Shown here piece by piece: positions 1 through 6,808 of a DNA stretch of 7,210 nt. The stretch lies in contig JAKAIP010000029.1 in assembly GCA_021825025.1 (NCBI GenBank), positions 1-7,210 on the forward strand. The letters run 5' to 3'. Each line of letters starts with the position of its first letter. Within the stretch, counting starts at the first letter, position 1. A program made the position numbers and the translations under genes. The DNA comes from a bacterium. Lineage in GTDB: Bacteria; Patescibacteria; Paceibacteria; UBA9973; SBAW01. The notes beneath the pieces are model-generated. The model was given only the letters and a program-made list of their open reading frames with translations, was not told the origin of the DNA and ran no database searches.

Positions 1-1
1 T

Positions 2-403
2 ATTGGGCCGCTCACTCTCAAACAATTTATCTACCTCGCTGGTACTACCGGACTCTGTGTCATCTTTTTTGCGTACCTGCCACTGTTCCTCGCGCTCCTC
101 CTTGCAGTGCCAACCGCAGGATTCGGCGTAGCGCTTTCCTTTTATAAAGTAAACGGGAAACCATTTATTGAGGTTGTGGAAGCTGGCTTTAATTACTTCC
201 TGAGCAAGAAGTTTATGCTGTGGAAATATACCGCTCCGACCGCTGAGGAAAATCAATCCGCAGCTGTCGCCGCTGCAGCAGCCGCAGAAGCCGCACGGCC
301 AGTACGGGGTGTGCCGCGTCTCACCCGAGGGAAGCTCTCCGAACTCGCCTGGTCGCTCGACGTTCCCACGAATAACCAGCCACTCACCGGGAAACAATCG
401 TAA
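2..403 (+). CDS. PrgI-family T4SS membrane protein, 5' end missing
   Basis: The frame is open from the window's left edge, so the start lies outside; at least 133 residues are visible. The first visible residues, IGPLTLKQFIYLAG, match the conserved opening of PrgI-family proteins, which precede VirB4 ATPases in Gram-positive and candidate-phyla type IV secretion clusters and are thought to be small inner-membrane parts, functionally like VirB3. Two hydrophobic stretches follow (about visible residues 8-27 and 27-45), then an amphipathic part containing FNYFLSKKFMLWKY, also typical of the family. The tail is unusual: an alanine-rich run (AAVAAAAAAEAA) written with mixed GCN codons, then a basic segment. 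A GTG at 107 could be read as a start, but the family's conserved residues lie upstream of it, so it is internal. The stop is 5 bases before the next gene. Family membership is a recognition by motif; the exact role is inferred. Confidence 0.82.
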   Translation: MGPLTLKQFIYLAGTTGLCVIFFAYLPLFLALLLAVPTAGFGVALSFYKVNGKPFIEVVEAGFNYFLSKKFMLWKYTAPTAEENQSAAVAAAAAAEAARPVRGVPRLTRGKLSELAWSLDVPTNNQPLTGKQS

Positions 404-408
404 CCAGT

Positions 409-1050
409 ATGGACAACGCTACCCAGGCAGGAAAAACACAGGAATTCGTCCCCATTAAGGAGGTGAAAAATGGCGTCATCATCCTAAAAGATGGCGGCTA
501 TCGCGGCATCCTCATCTGTTCCGCAATCAATTTCGGCTTGAAATCAGCGGAGGAGCAGCGCGCGATTACCCTCGGGTTTCAAAACTTCCTCAACACGCTC
601 GATTTTTCGATTCAAATTGTCATAAATTCTCGACGTATGGACCTGCGACCGTACCTCGGATTCCTCGAAGAAAAAGCTCCCGAGCAGAAATCGGAACTGA
701 TGCGTATTCAGTTGCGTGAGTATATGGAATTTATTCGGTCGTTCGCCGAACAGACGAATATTATGACCAAATCATTCTATGTCGTGGTGTCGTACGCTCC
801 CCGAATAACCACGGCAACTGCTGCGCTTGGTTTCTTGCACAACAGTACCCCGGCGACTGCCGGCGGGGTATCGGAAGCTTCTTTTGAAGAAGATCGTGCG
901 CAGCTTGAGCAGCGTCTCTCCCTTGTCGCTGCCGGACTTGCTGGTACCGGCGTACGTGCGGTCGCCCTCGGGACTGAAGAAGTCATCGAACTGCTCTATC
1001 GTTCCTTTAACCCCGGCGAGTTGGAGAACCCTATTCGTCTTTCCGCATAA
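409..1050 (+). CDS. TraC-like protein, companion of the VirB4 ATPase
   Basis: A 213-residue soluble protein with no signal peptide or membrane segment. Residues 11-40 (QEFVPIKEVKNGVIILKDGG and following) and 60-85 resemble the N-terminal part of TraC/VirB4 ATPases, and separate proteins of this kind stand between PrgI and VirB4 in Patescibacteria clusters. There is no Walker A motif, so it should not hydrolyse ATP itself. Residues 86-120 look helical and charged; residues 138-160 (STPATAGGVSEA) look like a flexible linker; residues 160-205 form a last helical/strand unit. The ATG at 409 has no Shine-Dalgarno and sits 5 bases after the PrgI stop. The stop codon is one base from the VirB4 ATG, in the junction TAATATG, which suggests coupled translation and equal amounts. 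The role as an N-terminal domain acting in trans with VirB4 at the inner membrane is inferred. Confidence 0.7.
   Translation: MDNATQAGKTQEFVPIKEVKNGVIILKDGGYRGILICSAINFGLKSAEEQRAITLGFQNFLNTLDFSIQIVINSRRMDLRPYLGFLEEKAPEQKSELMRIQLREYMEFIRSFAEQTNIMTKSFYVVVSYAPRITTATAALGFLHNSTPATAGGVSEASFEEDRAQLEQRLSLVAAGLAGTGVRAVALGTEEVIELLYRSFNPGELENPIRLSA
846..870. repeat. GC-rich inverted repeat inside the TraC-like gene
   Basis: TACCCCG at 846-852 is perfectly complementary to CGGGGTA at 864-870, with an 11-base loop. It lies in the part encoding the presumed flexible linker (STPATAGGVS). No T-run follows directly, so it is not a classical terminator; it may be chance or a weak mRNA hairpin. Confidence 0.3.
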
Positions 1051-1051
1051 T

Positions 1052-2872
1052 ATGAGCCTCATCGACTTTCTCACTCGCAAAAACAAACAAGAAGCACCTG
1101 CCATCGTGCCGGTTCTCCCTCGCGACATCTATAAACAGAGTTCGCTTGATCTTATCGATACCATTGCGCCGACCGCCCTTAAGATAGGCTCCCGCGAAAT
1201 CGAACTTGGTGAGAAATTTGTGCGGACATTTTACACCGTCTCGTATCCTCGATTCCTTTCTGATAGCTGGTTTGCGCCCGTGATTGACCTCGACAAGGTG
1301 CTTGATGTCTCTATTTTCATCCACCCGATCGAAACGGAGCAGGCGCTCCGCAGTTTTCAGAAAAAAGTAGCCGAGGTACAAAGCCAGATTAATGAGCGTG
1401 AAGCGAAGGGGCTGGTGCGCGACCCACTTCTCGACACTGCGTACCAAGATCTCGAGAGTCTGCGCGATAGTCTGCAACAAGCCCAGGAAAAACTCTTCGA
1501 CGTAGGACTCTATTTGGCGCTCTATGGTGACACCAAGGAAGAGATCGCTAAGACCGAAGGGGATATCCGTGGCATCCTTGATGCGAAGTTGGTCTACACC
1601 AAACCAGCCCTCTTCCAGCAAGAACAGGGATTCCGGTCGTGTTTACCGCTCGGGGGAGATGAGCTCTTGGTGCACTCAAAGTTAAACTCTTCTCCACTTT
1701 CTTCAATCTTTCCGTTCGTCTCCTTCGACCTGACCAGTGACCGCGGAATTCTGTACGGTATTAACCGGCACAATTCCTCACTCATTCTCTTCGATCGATT
1801 CTCACTCGAAAACTACAATTCGGTTGTCTTTGCGAAGTCAGGTTCGGGCAAAAGTTATGCCACGAAACTCGAGATTCTCCGTTCGCTTATGTTCGGTATC
1901 GATGTGATTGTCATTGATCCTGAGCGAGAATACGAGCAGCTTGTCGAAGCAACAGGGGGACGTTCGTTCAACATCTCTCTTTCCTCAGAGAGCCACATCA
2001 ACCCCTTTGACCTTCCGCCTGTTCGCGAAGATGAAGACCCGAAGGATATTCTTCGGTCGAACATCATCTCGCTTGTCGGACTCTTCCGCATTATGCTCGG
2101 CGGTCTCTCTCCCGAGGAGGATGCCATTATCGACCGCGCGATCAGTGAAACCTATGCCTTGAAAGACATTACCGGTGACTCTGACTTTACCGGTGCTGAA
2201 GCACCACTCCTTTCTGACTTTGAACAGGTACTCTCCGGTATGGAGGGGAGTGAGTCACTTGTCGAGCGACTTTCGAAATACACGCGCGGAACGTGGTCTG
2301 GATTTATGAATCAACCGACCAACATCGACCTGCGCCAGCAGTTCGCCGTCTTCTCGGTACGCGATATGGAGGATGAATTGAAAGCTATCGCGATGTATAT
2401 CATTACCCACTACATCTGGAACGAAGTCCGACATGAATTGAAAAAACGACTGCTTATTATCGACGAAGCCTGGTGGATGATGAAGAGTGACGACACTGCC
2501 TCCTTCCTCTACTCGCTTGCGAAACGAGGCCGCAAATACTATCTCGGTGTCTGTACTATCACTCAAGACGTCGAGGACTTCTTGAAGAGTCCGTATGGCC
2601 GACCTATTCTCACCAACTCCTCGCTCCAATTACTTCTGAAGCAATCTCCGACCACTATCGATGTTCTCCAAAAGACGTTTAATCTCACCGACGAGGAGAA
2701 ATATCTCTTGCTCGAAGCCGGAGTAGGGGAGGGGCTCTTTTTTGCCGGCATGAAGCACGTCGCTATTAAAATCGTTGGGAGCTACACCGAGGACCAGATC
2801 ATTACCTCTGACCCTTCGCAGCTGCTCGCAATAAAACAAGAAAAGAGTCGCCATGCCGCCGAGAAGCAATAA
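1052..2872 (+). CDS. virB4: VirB4/TraC-type T4SS ATPase
   Basis: A 606-residue ATPase expected to power substrate transfer or pilus assembly at the cytoplasmic face of the membrane. The N-terminal part (about 30-230) carries FVRTFYTVSYPRF and a helical, probably coiled-coil insert at 94-150, as in VirB4/TraE families. The motor domain has Walker A at 261-268 (AKSGSGKS), IDPEREYEQL at 289-298, INPFDLPP at 316-323, Walker B with catalytic glutamate at 467-475 (LLIIDEAWW), the glutamine motif CTITQD at 501-506, and the late family motif TNSSLQLLLKQSP at 521-533. All key residues are present, so it should be active. The frame stays open upstream to an ATG at 827, but residues from there are not family-like and overlap the TraC-like gene; the ATG at 1052 gives a normal start. 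The last 20 bases overlap the next gene. Identity as a VirB4 ATPase is firm; the transported substrate is unknown. Confidence 0.95.
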   Translation: MSLIDFLTRKNKQEAPAIVPVLPRDIYKQSSLDLIDTIAPTALKIGSREIELGEKFVRTFYTVSYPRFLSDSWFAPVIDLDKVLDVSIFIHPIETEQALRSFQKKVAEVQSQINEREAKGLVRDPLLDTAYQDLESLRDSLQQAQEKLFDVGLYLALYGDTKEEIAKTEGDIRGILDAKLVYTKPALFQQEQGFRSCLPLGGDELLVHSKLNSSPLSSIFPFVSFDLTSDRGILYGINRHNSSLILFDRFSLENYNSVVFAKSGSGKSYATKLEILRSLMFGIDVIVIDPEREYEQLVEATGGRSFNISLSSESHINPFDLPPVREDEDPKDILRSNIISLVGLFRIMLGGLSPEEDAIIDRAISETYALKDITGDSDFTGAEAPLLSDFEQVLSGMEGSESLVERLSKYTRGTWSGFMNQPTNIDLRQQFAVFSVRDMEDELKAIAMYIITHYIWNEVRHELKKRLLIIDEAWWMMKSDDTASFLYSLAKRGRKYYLGVCTITQDVEDFLKSPYGRPILTNSSLQLLLKQSPTTIDVLQKTFNLTDEEKYLLLEAGVGEGLFFAGMKHVAIKIVGSYTEDQIITSDPSQLLAIKQEKSRHAAEKQ

Positions 2873-3593
2873 CTTGCCTCGACTCTCTCAAAAAGAAGGC
2901 ACACTCCAGAAGCCTCCAGAGCCGATGACGTGGTCGCGGGCGATGCCCATACTCGTGACTGCGCTCATTTTTGATGCTCTGCGTTTCCTTTTTACTATGT
3001 TCTGGTTCTTTGGGCCGGCACTCGCCGCACTGTACTGCACCAGTAGCGTCAATGGAGCTCTTGGCACCACCGTGGGTGGGGTAGCGGGCAAGATTGTCGC
3101 AGGAGGGTGTAGTGTCACCACTGGTATTGCGGGTTATCTTACCGCCCCGGCGCTTGAGACATTCGGCATTGTTATGGCAATGGCGGTTGGGCTTCTCGGG
3201 TGGATGATTATTGGTCTTATATTTCTTCTTACCAATCCGCGGGGATTAAAAGAAAATACAGGGAATATACTTTGGTTTGTTGCGAGCCTTCTCTTAAGCG
3301 AGATACCTTTTATTGACGCAGTGCCTACTCTAAGCGTCACTATGGCGAAGCTGTATTACTCTCAGATTCGTAAAGAGAAAGCTGATTGGGCATCCTATCA
3401 AGAAGCTTCTGCGGCTGAGGAACAGGCACTCCGCAACCAACGTGTAGCTGCATTTTTTGAGCTGCAACAGGCCCAGGCGCAAGAACAAGAAAATAGGGAT
3501 CTTGCTCAAGAAGAGATAGATAGGGAAACACAAGACTCTCAAGAAGAGGAGCCGTCAGAAGAAATCCCCGATACCGCACAAGAAGAAGTATAA
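2853..3593 (+). CDS. multi-pass membrane protein with acidic coiled-coil tail
   Basis: A 246-residue protein of no family I can name. Hydrophobic segments lie at about 31-61, 104-127 and 138-168; the last contains EIPFIDAVPTLS, a pattern I associate with small membrane proteins of Parcubacteria. Between the first two is a loop rich in Gly, Ala, Val, Ser and Thr, bounded by Cys62 and Cys86. The C-terminal 75 residues are charged and helical, heavy in Glu and Gln (three QEE units), and probably cytoplasmic. The start at 2853 overlaps the end of virB4 by 20 bases; ATG codons at 2925 and 2943 are alternatives that remove the overlap, and none has a good Shine-Dalgarno, though a weak purine run lies before 2853. 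Position right after virB4 suggests an inner-membrane channel part, perhaps doing the job of VirB6, but the length and segment count do not prove that. Confidence 0.72.
   Translation: MPPRSNNLPRLSQKEGTLQKPPEPMTWSRAMPILVTALIFDALRFLFTMFWFFGPALAALYCTSSVNGALGTTVGGVAGKIVAGGCSVTTGIAGYLTAPALETFGIVMAMAVGLLGWMIIGLIFLLTNPRGLKENTGNILWFVASLLLSEIPFIDAVPTLSVTMAKLYYSQIRKEKADWASYQEASAAEEQALRNQRVAAFFELQQAQAQEQENRDLAQEEIDRETQDSQEEEPSEEIPDTAQEEV
3505..3586 (+). repeat. short in-frame repeats encoding QEE units
   Basis: CTCAAGAAGAG occurs at 3505-3515 and again at 3538-3548, 33 bases apart, and its core CAAGAAGA recurs at 3579-3586, a further 39 bases on. Both distances are multiples of three, so each copy reads Gln-Glu-Glu in the tail of the membrane protein. 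This may be simple internal expansion of a charged tail rather than a functional DNA element. Confidence 0.4.
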
Positions 3594-3607
3594 GTACTGC
3601 ATGCTCG

Positions 3608-3622
3608 GTATATACTAGAGGT
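3608..3622 (+). promoter_or_regulatory. possible -10 box for the second gene set
   Basis: The only real gap between the plus-strand genes (3594-3622) contains TATACT at 3611-3616, one mismatch from the TATAAT consensus. I see no convincing -35 hexamer 16-18 bases upstream and no extended -10 TG. If used, transcription would begin about 7 bases downstream, at or very near the ATG at 3623, giving a leaderless message. AGAGG at 3617-3621 is too close to the ATG to be a normal ribosome binding site. Weak evidence; the genes could equally be read from one long transcript. Confidence 0.3.
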
Positions 3623-4615
3623 ATGCGTCTTGGATTTTTTACTGCCTTCGCGATTATTTTTCTCCTACCTCTCGCCGCCTCTGCACAAGCCCTTGGGGGA
3701 GTCGGGAGCACCGACCCGTTTACCATCTCGGTGGCCCCGCAGTACCCACAGCCATTTCATCCCATCACCCTCTCTTTTCTTTCGTCATCTCTCGATCTTG
3801 CAAATACCACCCTCACGCTCACGGTCGGAGGGAAACAGATCTACCAGGGAAGCGTTCATCCTGTCACTGTTATGCTCGGGAAGGCAGGGAGCGTCACGAC
3901 TCTGAAAGCAACCATTGCCGCTGCCGGCACCACCTACAGCAAATCTCTTACTCTTCAACCGGAAGACGTTGCTCTCATTGCCGAGCCCATCTCTTCAGCA
4001 CCAGTGCTCTATCCTGGGAAACCTCTCGTACCTCTTACCGGAAGTACACGAGTAGTGGCGGTCGCCACTTTTGCCGACGCGAGTGGACAAGCCCTTGATC
4101 CTGCACAACTCTCCTACACGTGGACAGTCGATGGTGCGACGATTGCCGATTCCTCGGGTATCGGTAAGTCAGCCATTATCGTTGCCTCTCCTCTTCAGTA
4201 CCGCGATCGTTCCGTGACAGTCACCGTACAAAACCAAACTGGCGCACTTGTTGGAGGAGACTCGCTTTCGCTCGCCCCGGTGACCCCGACCATACGTGTG
4301 TATGAAAATGATCCGCTCCTCGGCGTCCGTTTTGATCACGCTCTTCTTGGCTCCTATTCCATTTCTGGGACCGAGTCGAGTCTGTATGCAGCACCATTCT
4401 CATTACCCCTCATACAAGGGAACCCGGTGGTGCAGTGGTTTTTAAATAGTGCCGCTGCGCAGACCGGGAATACCATCACTCTTCGACCCTCGGGTACCGG
4501 ACAGGGGAATGCCTCACTTTCGCTCACTGCTTCAGGCGGTACCGCCCCGCTCGCTACGGCAAATCTCTCCCTCTCTTTTGGCGTGAAACCGAATTCTAAC
4601 TTCTTTGGCCTATGA
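3623..4615 (+). CDS. exported protein with Ig-like beta domains
   Basis: A 330-residue secreted or surface protein. Residues 1-21 form a signal peptide: Arg2, a hydrophobic core (GFFTAFAIIFLLPL), and a signal peptidase I site AASA before Gln22. The rest is rich in Ser, Thr, Gly, Ala and Val with alternating beta-strand pattern. A first beta region (about 32-115) is followed by DVALIAEPISSAPVLYPGKP and then an Ig- or PKD-like part with LSYTWTVDG near residue 165. The third part (about 225-318) starts PTIRVYENDPLLG, and the protein ends in NSNFFGL. There are no cysteines and no C-terminal anchor or sorting motif. The stop overlaps the start of the pilin gene in ATGA, so the two are probably translated together. 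Signal-peptide proteins of this build occur beside pilin-like genes in Parcubacteria; a structural or adhesive role on the cell surface is inferred, not shown. Confidence 0.75.
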   Translation: MRLGFFTAFAIIFLLPLAASAQALGGVGSTDPFTISVAPQYPQPFHPITLSFLSSSLDLANTTLTLTVGGKQIYQGSVHPVTVMLGKAGSVTTLKATIAAAGTTYSKSLTLQPEDVALIAEPISSAPVLYPGKPLVPLTGSTRVVAVATFADASGQALDPAQLSYTWTVDGATIADSSGIGKSAIIVASPLQYRDRSVTVTVQNQTGALVGGDSLSLAPVTPTIRVYENDPLLGVRFDHALLGSYSISGTESSLYAAPFSLPLIQGNPVVQWFLNSAAAQTGNTITLRPSGTGQGNASLSLTASGGTAPLATANLSLSFGVKPNSNFFGL

Positions 4616-5607
4616 AAAAAATACTTCTCTTCGGTCTAGTCGCGCTCATAGGGTTCGCTCCCCATGTCTTCGCCCAAGGATTCACTGCTCTTGCGCCGAT
4701 TCCCGGACTTACGGATACGAGCTCAACAGCAGTCATAAACTCGAGCACGCTCGCAGCTTTCTTTAACAATCTGTATAAATATCTCATTGGTGTCGCAGCT
4801 GTTCTCGCGGTCATTGAGATTACGTGGGCTGGCCTTGATATTGCGATTTTCCATAAAGATGCCGTGGGGGCCATTACGGACGACAAAGGGAGGATCTACA
4901 ATGCGATTTTCGGCCTCGTTCTTGTCCTTTCTCCGGTCCTGGTTTTCTCCATCATTAATCCGAGTATCCTCAACCTCTCGCTAAACCTCCCTCCGATTGA
5001 CCTTTCCACTGCTCCGCTCCCAGCCCAAACTTCTACAGGAGGAACGACGAGTGGCGCCAATAATCAAGCAGTTGACCCTGCCACGACTGCTGCCATCAGT
5101 GCAGGATGTACGGTGACCGGCACCTTATTCAAAACGGCAATATGCCCAACGCAACAAGCAGCACAAGATTTTGCAACAGGCTGCACCACTGGTTCGGGAA
5201 ATGTCCCATTTTTTACAACACAACACAAAGCAACTTGCGGTACCGAGAATGGACCTATCACTGGACCTTACGCTTTTGCTGACACGAGTCAGTCAACAGG
5301 GTTTGTTGGATTATTGAACACAATTACTGGCTATTCCTACTACGAACCCCTTTCGAGTACTCCGACAAATCCAAATAATGGGAATGCGGTGTTGCAATTT
5401 GCCTCTGCGTGCACCGCAGATACAGGTACTACGTGTATGAGTACCATAAAAACCCCTTGTGCTTCAAAAGTTGTACAGTTGCTGATTGGGGGAGGAAAAG
5501 ATTCTTCAGGCTCATGCTGGAATATTTCTCTTTCCTGTACTGATGGGAATACAGGTGCGGGAGGCTGTAGCAGCAATCCTAACTTCACGGTAGTTCAAGC
5601 AAAATAA
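4612..5607 (+). CDS. VirB2-like T4SS pilin with Cys-rich C-terminal extension
   Basis: A 331-residue protein. Residues 1-21 are a signal peptide (MKK, hydrophobic core, cleavage VFA before Gln22). Residues 48-122 match the VirB2/TrbC-like pilin pattern of candidate-phyla bacteria: a first membrane helix (FFNNLYKYLIGVAAVLAVIE and on, to about 75), a short polar loop with DKGRIYNAIFG, a second helix (about 98-115) and the ending INPSILNL. After a Pro/Thr/Gly/Ser linker (127-160) comes an extension of about 170 residues with ten cysteines (166, 178, 191, 209, 267, 275, 283, 302, 309, 319), while the pilin part has none. By VirB2 topology this extension would lie outside the membrane, where disulfides could form. 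Usual pilins of this family are only about 100-130 residues, so this may be a special or tip subunit. The extension also differs in codon use. The ATG overlaps the previous stop (ATGA). Confidence 0.8.
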   Translation: MKKILLFGLVALIGFAPHVFAQGFTALAPIPGLTDTSSTAVINSSTLAAFFNNLYKYLIGVAAVLAVIEITWAGLDIAIFHKDAVGAITDDKGRIYNAIFGLVLVLSPVLVFSIINPSILNLSLNLPPIDLSTAPLPAQTSTGGTTSGANNQAVDPATTAAISAGCTVTGTLFKTAICPTQQAAQDFATGCTTGSGNVPFFTTQHKATCGTENGPITGPYAFADTSQSTGFVGLLNTITGYSYYEPLSSTPTNPNNGNAVLQFASACTADTGTTCMSTIKTPCASKVVQLLIGGGKDSSGSCWNISLSCTDGNTGAGGCSSNPNFTVVQAK

Positions 5608-5608
5608 T

Positions 5609-6808
5609 ATGCGACGCACCCTTCTCATTATCTCAGTCATTGTGCTCCTGATCGGAGCCGGGTTTGGTGCGTACTTCTACTTCGCGAGTTCTCCAGCAGT
5701 ATCCGTTGCACCAACAACGAGCACCACACTCCCGCAAGCAGGGCAGCAGTCCCTTCCACAGACAGCTTCTACTACCACGGAACTCGGCACGCCTCCGACA
5801 CCCCAGACTGTTTCTTCGCGACTCGTTCAAATAAGCCCCGGACCAGTCGTGCCGGGCGAAGTGGCAGTTGATCTGCTTGCAACAAATGCGAGTTCCTCTC
5901 CTGAGGTTGCTATTACCTACCTCGAGCGCCAAAGCGGTAACGTCTTTACCTACCTCTCTCAAGCAAAAACACTGACGCGTATCAATAATAAAACCATTCC
6001 GGGTATTCAATCAGCTGCATGGCTTCCAAACGCCTCCGCGGCAATGGTGCGGTATCTTTCAGGAAATGACTTCTCGATCATCAATACCTATGCGCTCTCT
6101 GCCACAAGCTCGAATGGTTTCTTCCTCCCTCAAAATATCTCAGACATTAGTGTCTCTTCTACAAGCATCCTGACGCTCGCCTCCGGTGTGAATGGCTCTG
6201 TTGCTTCACTTTCTCGTACCGATGGTACCCATTCTTCCGTGCTCTTTACCACCCCGCTCTCTTCACTACGCATCTCATTTGCCGGGAAGAACCAGTACCT
6301 CGCGTTCTCAAAACCCTCAGCAACTCTCTCGGGTGATGCTTTCTTAGTGAACAGTGCCGGACATTTTTCCCGTATCGCCGGACCCCTCCCTGGTCTCGTT
6401 GCACTTCCTAGCCCTTCAGGGAAGTGGGTGTTAGTAAGCTTTACCCAAGGAGACACACTCCAGATGGAGCTGCTAAACGTAGCGACCAGGGTCGCCCTTC
6501 CTCTCCCTGTCGCAACTATTGCTGATAAGTGTGTCTGGACCTCTGATGATACTTCAATTTACTGTGGAGTCCCTGTCCAACCCGATTCCTCGGCCTCCTA
6601 TCCTGATGATTGGTACCAAGGTGCGGTTCACTTCTCCGATCGTATCTGGAAGATTGATGTCACTGGTCGCTATGCGCAGCTCGTACTCGATTTCTCCACC
6701 TTGAGTAAGGGTACGCTTGATGCTGAAGCTCTCACAATTGACCCGGCAACTACGGTTCTCGTTTTTCTCAATAAGAACGATGGCTCATTGTGGGGCTACT
6801 CACTGTAG
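5609..6808 (+). CDS. membrane-anchored beta-propeller-like protein
   Basis: A 399-residue protein with an uncleaved-looking N-terminal anchor (MRR then a hydrophobic helix at about 4-26 and AYFYF), a Pro/Thr/Ser/Gln-rich stalk (about 28-70), and a large beta-rich domain facing outward. The domain shows several strand-turn repeats resembling WD40/PD40 blades: GIQSAAWLPNASAAMVRYLS (132-151), LRISFAGKNQYLAFS (220-234), LVALPSPSGKWVLVSF (263-278), CVWTSDDTSIYCGVP (308-322) and ALTIDPATTVLVFLNKNDGS (374-393). Cys308 and Cys319 could pair. YPDDWYQGAVHFSDRIWKID (331-350) is a distinctive motif that I associate with similar proteins in Parcubacteria. The start follows the pilin stop by one base in TAATATG, the same junction as before virB4. 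The context suggests a surface or assembly partner of the pilin; no enzymatic residues can be named. The end overlaps the convergent yidC gene by 9 bases. Confidence 0.72.
   Translation: MRRTLLIISVIVLLIGAGFGAYFYFASSPAVSVAPTTSTTLPQAGQQSLPQTASTTTELGTPPTPQTVSSRLVQISPGPVVPGEVAVDLLATNASSSPEVAITYLERQSGNVFTYLSQAKTLTRINNKTIPGIQSAAWLPNASAAMVRYLSGNDFSIINTYALSATSSNGFFLPQNISDISVSSTSILTLASGVNGSVASLSRTDGTHSSVLFTTPLSSLRISFAGKNQYLAFSKPSATLSGDAFLVNSAGHFSRIAGPLPGLVALPSPSGKWVLVSFTQGDTLQMELLNVATRVALPLPVATIADKCVWTSDDTSIYCGVPVQPDSSASYPDDWYQGAVHFSDRIWKIDVTGRYAQLVLDFSTLSKGTLDAEALTIDPATTVLVFLNKNDGSLWGYSL

Noticed and set aside
107..403. GTG at 107 as the start of the PrgI-family gene.
   Set aside because: The conserved family residues GPLTLKQF are upstream in the same open frame, so the gene begins before the window.
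846..870. The GC-rich inverted repeat as a transcription terminator.
   Set aside because: No T-run follows it and it is inside a gene that is clearly continued by coupled downstream genes.
827..1051. An upstream extension of the virB4 frame by 75 codons, starting at ATG 827, possibly reached by a +1 frameshift from the TraC-like gene.
   Set aside because: The extra residues do not look like VirB4, they lie wholly over a well-formed gene in another frame, and a natural ATG stands at 1052. No convincing slippery site was seen near the junction.
1031..1621. A 196-codon open frame on the minus strand within virB4.
   Set aside because: It lies antisense to a strongly supported ATPase gene, and its product has no recognisable motif or composition; it is a shadow of the real gene.
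409..2872. The TraC-like gene and virB4 as a frameshifted pseudogene.
   Set aside because: Both proteins have complete, sensible ends, the ATPase keeps its own N-terminal region and all catalytic motifs, and the junction is a clean TAATATG also seen at 5605-5611.
4612..4615. UGA recoded to glycine, as in Gracilibacteria and SR1.
   Set aside because: TGA ends the Ig-like gene exactly at the pilin start and ends yidC at a normal length, and no in-frame TGA interrupts any gene.
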